64,000 nucleotides of DNA, from contig NC_135042.1 in the NCBI RefSeq assembly GCF_051020975.1, positions 836,001 through 900,000 of the forward strand, in the 5' to 3' direction. The position numbers and the translations under genes were made by a program. The first letter of the stretch is position 1; each line of letters starts with the position of its first letter. Below, piece after piece: positions 1 to 8,920 of the stretch. The notes under the pieces were generated by a model. The model worked only from the letters and a program-made list of their open reading frames with translations. It was not told the DNA's origin and did not search any database. The stretch is from Osmia lignaria lignaria (Eukaryota; Arthropoda; Insecta; Hymenoptera; Megachilidae).

Positions 1-261
1 AATAGAGATACAGAAACACCGTGGCCCCTTTCTTTGAGATAACTCTGCACTATTGCGAGCTGCAAATGCCACTTCCAGCTTAGCTGTGCAGAAGAAGAAC
101 AACAAGAAGAAGAAATATCTCGAAATATGTCCGTCAGGCCCTTTCCCTTCAGATATATCTGCAAATATCTCGGAAACGAAGCGAGCTATGGCAAAATGCT
201 AAGAGACCTTTTTTGTAGAGAATTATGTTTCCTACAATTTATGTTCTATGATATTTTTTGA
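1..261 (+). repeat. Partial monomer at left edge
   Basis: The window opens about 61 bases into a monomer. It carries CACTATTGCGAGCTGC, the CCCTTTCCCTTCAGATATATC variant, GCTAAGAG and the TATGTTTCCTACAATTT ending. This is the same combination as the monomer at 17,007, which also sits just before a 323-bp monomer, so the left edge belongs to the higher-order repeat described at 15,719-25,680. Confidence 0.9.
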
Positions 262-584
262 TCAGAAGCGTAGTTTTCGAGATATATCGAGATATTTAAA
301 AGTTCCGAAGCCGCACCAACATAATAGAGATACAGAAACACCGTGGCCCCTTTCTTTGAGATAACTCTGCACTAGTGCGAGCCGCAAATGCCACTTCCAG
401 CTTAGCTGTGCCGGAAGAAGAACAACAAGAAGAAGAAATATCTCGAAATATGTCCGTCAGGCCCCTTCCCTTGAGATAAATCTGCAAATATCTCGGAAAC
501 GAAGCGAGCTATGGCAAAATGTTAAGAGACCTTTTTTGTAGAGAATTAAGTTTCCTACTTTTTATGTTCTATGATATTTTTTGG
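262..584 (+). repeat. 323-bp monomer (+1, GTGCCGGAAG)
   Basis: The usual GTGCAGAAG reads GTGCCGGAAG, adding one base. The same insertion is found only at 17,329, 20,228 and 22,805, which identifies this monomer as the first member of the 9-monomer HOR and dates those copies to one insertion event. Confidence 0.95.
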
Positions 585-597
585 TCAGATGCGTAGT

Positions 598-611
598 TCT
601 CGAGATATATC
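598..611. repeat. Overlapping palindromes TCTCGAGA and GATATATC
   Basis: TCTCGAGA (598-605) and GATATATC (604-611) are each perfect 8-bp palindromes and overlap by two bases, giving a symmetrical 14-bp element in every monomer. In type B monomers the first becomes TTTCGAGA and is no longer perfect, while the second is kept. Candidate protein-binding or cruciform-prone site; function not shown. Confidence 0.8.
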
Positions 612-691
612 AAGATATTTAAAAGTTCCGAAGCCGCACCAACATAATAGAGATACAGAAACACCGTGGCCCCTTTCTTTGAGATAACTCT

Positions 692-701
692 GCACTAGTG
701 C
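692..701. repeat. R-haplotype palindrome GCACTAGTGC
   Basis: GCACTAGTGC is a perfect 10-bp palindrome present only in R-haplotype monomers. The common Q and F haplotypes read GCACTATTGC, which breaks the dyad. The two monomers at 5,093 and 8,313 have the R-type GCGAGCCGC but keep ACTATT, so the palindrome and the flanking haplotype are separable. Confidence 0.8.
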
Positions 702-720
702 GAGCCGCAAATGCCACTTC

Positions 721-731
721 CAGCTTAGCTG
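721..731. repeat. Dyad CAGCTTAGCTG
   Basis: CAGCT and AGCTG flank a single T, an 11-bp dyad present in R and Q monomers. F-haplotype monomers read CAGTTTAGCTG and lose it, but gain a different hairpin just upstream (CTGGAA, seven bases, TTCCAG). Confidence 0.7.
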
Positions 732-734
732 TGC

Positions 735-760
735 AGAAGAAGAACAACAAGAAGAAGAAA
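735..760 (+). repeat. GAA/CAA-rich purine tract
   Basis: A run of GAA and CAA triplets, strongly purine-biased on the + strand, occurs once per monomer. It is the site of the only 3-bp indel in the array (one GAA lost in the monomer at 41,481) and of scattered substitutions (AAGTACAAC at 907 and 3,161; AACACGAAG at 3,483 and 25,382; AAGCAAAAAT at 47,917). Confidence 0.8.
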
Positions 761-853
761 TATCTCGAAATATGTCCGTCAGGCCCCTTCCCTTGAGATA
801 AATCTGCAAATATCTCGGAAACGAAGCGGGCTATGGGAAAATGTTAAGAGACC

Positions 854-904
854 TTTTTTGTAGAGAATTAAGTTTCCTACTTTTTATGTTCTATGATATT
901 TTTT
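854..904 (+). repeat. T-tract cluster
   Basis: Runs of T (T6 at 854, T3 at 873, T5 at 881, T6 at 899) are concentrated in the last 50 bp of the monomer, the most A+T-rich part. Spacings of about 17, 9 and 18 bases are only loosely related to the helical repeat, so intrinsic curvature is possible but not clear. The linked type A / type B differences begin here. Confidence 0.6.
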
Positions 905-3649
905 GATCAGATGCGTAGTTCTCGAGATATATCAAGATATTTAAAAGTTCCGAAGCCGCACCAACATAATAGAGATACAGAAACACCGTCGCCCCTTTCT
1001 TTGAGATAACTTTGCACTATTGCGAGCTGTAAATGCCACTTCCAGCTTAGCTGTGCAGAAGAAGTACAACAAGAAGAAGAAATATCTCGAAATATGTCCG
1101 TCAGGCCCCTTCCCTTGAGATATATCTGCAAATATCTCGGAAACGAAGCGAGCTATGGCAAAATGTTAAGAGACCTTTTTTGTAGAGAATTATGGTTCCT
1201 ACAATTTATGTTCTATGATATTTTTTGATCAGAAGCGTAGTTTTCGAGATATATCGAGATATTTCAAAGTTCCGAAGCCGCACCAACATAATAGAGATAC
1301 AGAAACACCGTGGCCCCTTTCTTTGAGATAACTCTGCATTAGTGCGAGCCGCAAATGCCACTTCCAGCTTAGCTGTGCAGAAGAAGAACAACAAGAAGAA
1401 GAAATATCTCGAAATATGTCCGTCAGTCCCCTTCCCTTGAGATAAATCTGCAAATATCTCGGAAAGGAAGCGAGCTATGGCAAAATGTTAAGAGACCTTT
1501 TTTGTAGAGAATTAAGTTTCCTACTTTTTATGTTCTATGATATTTTTTGATCAGATGCGTAGTTCTCGAGATATATCAAGATATTTAAAAGTTCCGAAGC
1601 CGCACCAACATAATAGAGATACAGAAACACCGTGGCCCCTTTCTTTGAGATAACTCTGCACTAGTGCGAGCCGCAAATGCCACTTCCAGCTTAGCTGTGC
1701 AGAAGAAGAACAACAAGAAGAAGAAATATCTCGAAATATGTCCGTCAGGCCCCTTCCCTTCAGATATATCTGCAAATATCTCGGAAACGAAGCGAGCTAT
1801 GGCAAAATGCTAAGAGACCTTTTTTGTAGAGAATTATGTTTCCTACAATTTATGTCCTATGATATTTTTTGATCAGAAGCGTAGTTTTCGAGATATATCG
1901 AGATATTTAAAAGTTCCGAAGCCGCACCAACATAATAGAGATACAGAAACACCGTGGCCCCTTTCTTTGAGATAACTCTGCACTAGTGCGAGCCGCAAAT
2001 GCCACTTCCAGCTTAGCTGTGCAGAAGAAGAACAACAAGAAGAAGAAATATCTCGAAATATGTCCGTCAGGCCCCTTCCCTTGAGATAAATCTGCAAATA
2101 TCTCGGAAACGAAGCGAGCTATGGCAAAATGTTAAGAGACCTTTTTTGTAGAGAATTAAGTTTCCTACTTTTTATGTTCTATGATATTTTTTGATCAGAT
2201 GCGTAGTTCTCGAGATATATCAAGATATTTAAAAGTTCCGAAGCCGCACCAACATAATAGAGATACAGAAACACCGTGGCCCCTTTCTTTGAGATAACTC
2301 TGCACTAGTGCGAGCCGCAAATGCCACTTCCAGCTTAGCTGTGCAGAAGAAGAACAACAAGAAGAAGAAATATCTCGAAATATGTCCGTCAGGCCCCTTC
2401 CCTTGAGATAAATCTGCAAATATCTCGGAAACGAAGCGAGCTATGGCAAAATGTTAAGAGACCTTTTTTGTAGAGAATTAAGTTTCCTACTTTTTATGTT
2501 CTATGATATTTTTTGATCAGATGCGTAGTTCTCGAGATATATCACGATATTTAAAAGTTCCGAAGCCGCACCAACAGAATAGAGATACAGAAACACCGTG
2601 GCTCCTTTCTTTGAGATAACTCTGCACTATTGCGAGCTGGAAATGCCACTTCCAGTTTAGCTGTGCAGAAGAAGAACAACAAGAAGAAGAAATATCTCGA
2701 AATATGTCCGTCAGGCCCCTTCCCTTGAGATAAATCTGCAAATATCTCGGAAACGAAGCGAGCTATGGCAAAATGTTAAGAGACCTTTTTTGTAGAGAAT
2801 TAAGTTTCCTACTTTTTATGTTCGATGATATTTTTTGATCAGATGCGTAGTTCTCGAGATATATCAAGATATTTAAAAGTTCCGAAGCCGCACCAACATA
2901 ATAGAGATACAGAAACACCGTGGCCCCTTTCTTTGAGATAACTCTGCACTAGTGCGAGCCGCAAATGCCACTTCCAGCTTAGCTGTGCAGAAGAAGAACA
3001 ACAAGAAGAAGAAATATCTCGAAATATGTCCGTCAGGCCCCTTCCCTTGAGATAAATCTGCAAATATCTCGGAAACGAAGCGAGCTATGGGAAAATGTTA
3101 AGGGACCTTTTTTGTAGAGAATTAAGTTTCCTACTTTTTATGTTCTATGATATTTTTTGATCAGATGCGTAGTTCTCGAGATATATCAAGATATTTAAAA
3201 GTTCCGAAGCCGCACCAACATAATAGAGATACAGAAACACCGTCGCCCCTTTCTTTGAGATAACTTTGCACTATTGCGAGCTGTAAATGCCACTTCCAGC
3301 TTAGCTGTGCAGAAGAAGTACAACAAGAAGAAGAAATATCTCGAAATATGTCCGTCAGGCCCCTTCCCTTGAGATATACCTGCAAATATCTCGGAAACGA
3401 AGCGAGCTATGGCAAAATGTTAAGAGACCTTTTTTGTGGAGAATTATGGTTCCTACAATTTATGTTCTATGATATTTTTTGATCAGAAGCGTAGTTTTCG
3501 AGATATATCGAGATATTTCAAAGTTCCGAAGCCGCACCAACATAATAGAGATACAGAAACACCGTGGCCCCTTTCTTTGAGATAACTCTGCACTAGTGCG
3601 AGCCGCAAATGCCACTTCCAGCTTAGCTGTGCAGAAGAAGAACAACACG

Positions 3650-5700
3650 AAGAAGAAATATCTCGAAATATGTCCGTCAGGCCCCTTCCCTTGAGATAAA
3701 TCTGCAAATATCTCGGAAACGAAGCGAGCTATGGCAAAATGTTAAGAGACCTTTTTTGTAGAGAATTAAGTTTCCTACTTTCCATGTTCTATGATATTTT
3801 TTGATCAGATGCGTAGTTCTCAAGATATATCAAGATATTTAAAAGTTCCGAAGCCGCACCAACATAATAGAGATACAGAAACAGCGTGGCCCCATTCTTT
3901 GAGATAACTCTGCACTATTGCGAGCTGCAAATGCCACTTCCAGCTTAGCTGTGCAGAAGAAGAACAACAAGAAGAAGAAATATCTCGAAATATGTCCGTC
4001 AGGCCCCTTCCCTTGAGATAAATCTGCAAATATCTCGGAAACGAAGCGAGCTATGGCAAAATGTTAAGAGACCTTTTTTGTAGAGAATTAAGTTTCCTAC
4101 TTTTTATTTTCTATGATATTTTTTGATCAGATGCGTAGTTCTCGAGATGTATCAAGATATTTAAAAGTTCCGAAGCCGCACCAACATAATAGAGATACAG
4201 AAACACCGTGGCCCCTTTCTTTGAGATAACTCTGCACTAGTGCGAGCCGCAAATGCCACTTCCAGCTTAGCTGTGCAGAAGAAGAACAACAAGAAGAAGA
4301 AATATCTCGAAATATGTCCGTTAGGCCCCTTCCCTTGAGATAAACCTGCAAGTATCTCGGAAACGAAGCGAGCTATGGCAAAATGTTAAGAGACCTTTTT
4401 TGTAGAGAATTAAGTTTCCTACTTTTTATGTTCTATGATATTTTTTGATCAGATGCGTAGTTCTCGAGATATATCAAGATATTTAAAAGTTCCGAAGCCG
4501 CACCAACATAATAGAGATACAGAAACTCCGTGGCCCCTTTCTTTGAGATAACTTTGCACTATTGCGAGCTGTAAATGCCACTTTCAGCTTAGCTGTGCAG
4601 AAGAAGAACAACAAGAAGAAGAAATATCTCGAAATATGTCCGTCAGGCCCCTTCCCTTGAGATATATCTGCAAATATCTCGGAAACGAAGCGAGCTATGG
4701 CAAAATGTTAAGAGACCTTTTTTGTAGAGAATTATGTTTCCTACAATTTATGTTCTATGATATTTTTTGATCAGAAGCGTAGTTTTCGAGATATATCAAG
4801 ATATTTAAAAGTTCCGAAGCCGTACCAACATAATAGAGATACAGAAACACCGTGGCCCCTTTCTTTGAGATAACTCTGCACTATTGCGAGCTGCAAATGC
4901 CACTTCCAGGTTAGGTGTGCAGAAGAAGAACAACAAGAAGAAGAAATATCTCGAAATATGTCCGTCAGGCCCCTTCCCTTGAGATATACCTGCAAATATC
5001 TCGGAAACGAAGCGAGCTATGGCAAAATGTTAAGAGACCTTTTTTGTAGAGAATTATGTTTCCTACAATTTATGTTCTATGATATTTTTTGATCAGAAGC
5101 GTAGTTTTCGAGATATATCGAGATATTTAAAAGTTCCGAAGCCGCACCAACATAATAGAGATACAGAAACACCGTGGCCCCTTTCTTTGAGATAACTCTG
5201 CACTATTGCGAGCCGCAAATGCCACTTCCAGCTTAGCTGTGCAGAAGAAGAACAACAAGAAGAAGAAATATCTCGAAATATGTCCGTCATGCCCCTTCCC
5301 TTCAGATAAATCTGCAAATATCTCGGAAACGAAGCGAGCTATGGCAAAATGTTAAGAGACCTTTTTTGTAGAGAATTAAGTTTCCTACTTTTTATGTTCT
5401 ATGATATTTTTTGATCAGATGCGTAGTTCTCGAGATATATCGAGATATTTAAAAGTTCCGAAGCCGCACCAACATAATAGAGATACAGAAACACCGTGGC
5501 CCCTTTCTTTGAGATAACTCTGCACTAGTGCGAGCCGCAAATGCCACTTCCAGCTTAGCTGTGCAGAAGAAGAACAACAAGAAGAAGAAATATCTCGAAA
5601 TATGTCCGTCATGCCCCTTCCCTTGAGATAAATCTGCGAATATCTCGGAAACGAAGAGAGCTATGGCAAAATGTTAAGAGACCTTTTTTGTAGAGAATTA
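3650..5700 (+). repeat. 10-monomer-offset duplication, left copy
   Basis: This stretch matches 6,870-8,920 at an offset of 3,220 bp (10 monomers). Shared rare markers are CTTTCCATG at about 3,778, ACAGCGTGGCCCCATTC, CGAGATGTATC, GTTAGGCC with AAACCTGCAAG, GAAACTCCG, GCCGTACC with CCAGGTTAGG, and AAGAGAGC near 5,655. I saw three differences: CTCAAG versus CTCGAG at about 3,820, TTTTTATTTT versus ATTTTATTTT at about 4,101, and ATTTAAAAG versus ATTGAAAAG at about 4,470. Confidence 0.9.
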
Positions 5701-6869
5701 TGTTTCCTACAATTTATGTTCTATGATATTTTTTGATCAGAAGCGTAGTTTTCGAGATATATCGAGATATTTAAAAGTTCCCAAGCCGCACCAACATAAT
5801 AGAGATACAGAAACACCGTGGCCCCTTTCTTTGAGATAACTCTGCACTATTGCGAGCTGTAAATACCACTTTCAGCTTAGCTGTGCAGAAGAAGAACAAC
5901 AAGAAGAAGAAATATCTCGAAATATGTCCGTCAGGCCCCTTCCCTTGAGATATATCTGCATATATCTCGGAAACGAAGCGAGCTATGGCAAAATGTTAAG
6001 AGACCTTTTTTGTAGAGAATTAAGTTTCCTACTTTTTATGTTCTATGATATTTTTTGATCAGATGCGTAGTTCTCGAGATATATCAAGATATTTAAAAGT
6101 TCCGAAGCCGCACCAATATAATAGAGATACAGAAACACCGTGGCCCCTTTCTTTGAGATAACTCTGCACTATTGCGAGCTGCAAATGCCACTTCCAGCTT
6201 AGCTGTGCAGAAGAAGAACAACAAGAAGAAGAAATATCTCGAAATATGTCCGTCAGGCCCCTTCCCTTGAGATAAATCTGCAAATATCTCGGAAACGAGG
6301 CGAGCTATGGCAAAATGTTAAGAGACCTTTTTTGTAGAGAATTAAGTTTCCTACTTTTTATGTTCTATGATATTTTTTGATCAGATGCGTAGTTCTCGAG
6401 ATATATCAAGATATTTAAAAGTTCCGAAGCCGCACCAACATAATAGAGATACAGAAACACCGTGGCCCCTTTCTTTGAGATAACTCTGCACTATTGCGAG
6501 CTGTAAATGCCACTTCCAGCTTAGCTGTGCAGAAGAAGAACAACAAGAAGAAGAAATATCTCGAAATATGTCCGTCAGGCCCCTTCCCTTGAGATAAATC
6601 TGCAAATATCTCGGAAACGAAGCGAGCTATGGCAAAATGTTAAGAGACCTTTTTTGTAGAGAATTAAGTTTCCTACTTTTTATGTTGTATGATATTTTTT
6701 GATCAGATGCGTAGTTCTCGAGATATATCAAGATATTTAAAAGTTCCGAAGCCGCACCAACATAATAGAGATACAGAAACACCGTGGCCCCTTTCTTTGA
6801 GATAACTGTGCACTATTGCGAGCTGCAAATGCCACTTCCAGCTTAGCTGTGCAGAAGAAGAACAACAAG
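5701..6869 (+). repeat. Spacer monomers between the 3,220-bp duplicates
   Basis: Satellite only, monomers at 5,737, 6,059, 6,381 and most of 6,703. All carry the Q haplotype (ACTATTGCGAGCTG). 5,737 begins with a type B end; 6,059, 6,381 and 6,703 begin with type A. They are present between the two duplicate blocks but not repeated after the right one. Confidence 0.8.
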
Positions 6870-8920
6870 AAGAAGAAATATCTCGAAATATGTCCGTCAG
6901 GCCCCTTCCCTTGAGATAAATCTGCAAATATCTCGGAAACGAAGCGAGCTATGGCAAAATGTTAAGAGACCTTTTTTGTAGAGAATTAAGTTTCCTACTT
7001 TCCATGTTCTATGATATTTTTTGATCAGATGCGTAGTTCTCGAGATATATCAAGATATTTAAAAGTTCCGAAGCCGCACCAACATAATAGAGATACAGAA
7101 ACAGCGTGGCCCCATTCTTTGAGATAACTCTGCACTATTGCGAGCTGCAAATGCCACTTCCAGCTTAGCTGTGCAGAAGAAGAACAACAAGAAGAAGAAA
7201 TATCTCGAAATATGTCCGTCAGGCCCCTTCCCTTGAGATAAATCTGCAAATATCTCGGAAACGAAGCGAGCTATGGCAAAATGTTAAGAGACCTTTTTTG
7301 TAGAGAATTAAGTTTCCTACATTTTATTTTCTATGATATTTTTTGATCAGATGCGTAGTTCTCGAGATGTATCAAGATATTTAAAAGTTCCGAAGCCGCA
7401 CCAACATAATAGAGATACAGAAACACCGTGGCCCCTTTCTTTGAGATAACTCTGCACTAGTGCGAGCCGCAAATGCCACTTCCAGCTTAGCTGTGCAGAA
7501 GAAGAACAACAAGAAGAAGAAATATCTCGAAATATGTCCGTTAGGCCCCTTCCCTTGAGATAAACCTGCAAGTATCTCGGAAACGAAGCGAGCTATGGCA
7601 AAATGTTAAGAGACCTTTTTTGTAGAGAATTAAGTTTCCTACTTTTTATGTTCTATGATATTTTTTGATCAGATGCGTAGTTCTCGAGATATATCAAGAT
7701 ATTGAAAAGTTCCGAAGCCGCACCAACATAATAGAGATACAGAAACTCCGTGGCCCCTTTCTTTGAGATAACTTTGCACTATTGCGAGCTGTAAATGCCA
7801 CTTTCAGCTTAGCTGTGCAGAAGAAGAACAACAAGAAGAAGAAATATCTCGAAATATGTCCGTCAGGCCCCTTCCCTTGAGATATATCTGCAAATATCTC
7901 GGAAACGAAGCGAGCTATGGCAAAATGTTAAGAGACCTTTTTTGTAGAGAATTATGTTTCCTACAATTTATGTTCTATGATATTTTTTGATCAGAAGCGT
8001 AGTTTTCGAGATATATCAAGATATTTAAAAGTTCCGAAGCCGTACCAACATAATAGAGATACAGAAACACCGTGGCCCCTTTCTTTGAGATAACTCTGCA
8101 CTATTGCGAGCTGCAAATGCCACTTCCAGGTTAGGTGTGCAGAAGAAGAACAACAAGAAGAAGAAATATCTCGAAATATGTCCGTCAGGCCCCTTCCCTT
8201 GAGATATACCTGCAAATATCTCGGAAACGAAGCGAGCTATGGCAAAATGTTAAGAGACCTTTTTTGTAGAGAATTATGTTTCCTACAATTTATGTTCTAT
8301 GATATTTTTTGATCAGAAGCGTAGTTTTCGAGATATATCGAGATATTTAAAAGTTCCGAAGCCGCACCAACATAATAGAGATACAGAAACACCGTGGCCC
8401 CTTTCTTTGAGATAACTCTGCACTATTGCGAGCCGCAAATGCCACTTCCAGCTTAGCTGTGCAGAAGAAGAACAACAAGAAGAAGAAATATCTCGAAATA
8501 TGTCCGTCATGCCCCTTCCCTTCAGATAAATCTGCAAATATCTCGGAAACGAAGCGAGCTATGGCAAAATGTTAAGAGACCTTTTTTGTAGAGAATTAAG
8601 TTTCCTACTTTTTATGTTCTATGATATTTTTTGATCAGATGCGTAGTTCTCGAGATATATCGAGATATTTAAAAGTTCCGAAGCCGCACCAACATAATAG
8701 AGATACAGAAACACCGTGGCCCCTTTCTTTGAGATAACTCTGCACTAGTGCGAGCCGCAAATGCCACTTCCAGCTTAGCTGTGCAGAAGAAGAACAACAA
8801 GAAGAAGAAATATCTCGAAATATGTCCGTCATGCCCCTTCCCTTGAGATAAATCTGCGAATATCTCGGAAACGAAGAGAGCTATGGCAAAATGTTAAGAG
8901 ACCTTTTTTGTAGAGAATTA
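6870..8920 (+). repeat. 10-monomer-offset duplication, right copy
   Basis: Right-hand partner of 3,650-5,700. The match ends at about 8,920, where this copy continues into TTAAGTTTCCTACTTTTT but the left copy continues into TTATGTTTCCTACAATTT. The right end therefore lies inside the TAGAGAATTA segment shared by both. Confidence 0.9.

Larger units (their letters stand above)
605..773. repeat. 16-bp inverted repeat arms within the monomer
   Basis: The arm at 605-620 (ATATATCAAGATATTT) is the reverse complement of the arm at 758-773 (AAATATCTCGAAATAT) with two mismatches in type A monomers and one in type B, where CAAG is CGAG. The arms are 137 bp apart and each contains a GAGATA-type core. A third related element, AAATATCTCGGAAACG, lies at 808-823. 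Confidence 0.8.
668..808 (+). repeat. Internal 27-bp direct repeat, offset 114 bp
   Basis: Bases 668-694 and 782-808 both read GGCCCCTT, then a C/T-rich stretch, then TTGAGATAA and TCTGCA. They match at 24 of 27 positions. Weaker similarity continues downstream: GCGAGC recurs at 700 and 826, and CAAATG / AAAATG at 708-713 and 838-843, with a small gap. This suggests the 322-bp unit arose partly by internal duplication of a roughly 115-130 bp segment. Confidence 0.75.
585..906 (+). repeat. Reference 322-bp monomer (type A end, R haplotype)
   Basis: I use this copy to give positions for internal motifs. It is about 40% G+C (roughly 129 of 322) with 12 CpG, close to expectation for its composition. 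GAGATA or its reverse complement TATCTC occurs at 602 (+), 650 (+), 681 (+), 761 (-), 795 (+) and 811 (-); type B monomers gain a seventh by CAAGATATT becoming CGAGATATT. The 3' third (854-904) is T-rich. Private changes in this copy are G at 584 (TGGTCAG), a GCGGGC in place of GCGAGC near 827, and GGGAAA in place of GGCAAA near 836. No Pol III boxes, hammerhead core or CENP-B box were recognised. Confidence 0.9.
1..3650 (+). repeat. Detached copy of the 9-monomer HOR family
   Basis: Monomers at 262, 585, 907, 1,229, 1,551 and 1,873 correspond one for one with 22,805, 23,128, 23,450, 23,772, 24,094 and 24,416. Monomers 2,839, 3,161 and 3,483 correspond with 24,738, 25,060 and 25,382. Shared rare markers include the extra base GTGCCGGAAG, AAGTACAAC, CACCGTCGCC, ATTATGGTTCC, TTCGATGAT, TTAAGGGACC, TGTGGAG and AACACGAAG. 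This copy has two additional monomers (about 2,195 and 2,517), so the offset changes from 22,543 to 21,899 bp. Similarity stops after about 3,650. Confidence 0.9.

Noticed and set aside
625..640. Pol III B-box-like GTTCCGAAGCC, hinting at a tRNA-derived SINE origin
   Set aside because: It has an extra C relative to GTTCGANNC, and no A box at the right distance was found.
585..809. Minus-strand 74-codon reading frame present in most monomers
   Set aside because: It begins with TTG, not ATG. The unit length is 322 (one more than a multiple of three), so frames cannot fuse. Nonsense changes spread with HORs: TGG to TAG at the CACTACCAGC monomers 53,389, 57,252 and 60,150, and TAG from GAGCTAAATC at 26,348, 27,958 and 30,534. 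The peptide has no recognisable domain. Its persistence is explained by repeat homogenisation.
808..830. CENP-B-box-like sequence around GGAAACGAAGCGAG
   Set aside because: The reverse strand shares only TTCGTT with the CENP-B box; the required A and CGGG positions do not match.
854..904. Phased T-tracts giving a strong bend
   Set aside because: Spacings of about 17, 9 and 18 bases do not keep phase with a 10.5-bp helix; listed only as a T-rich cluster.
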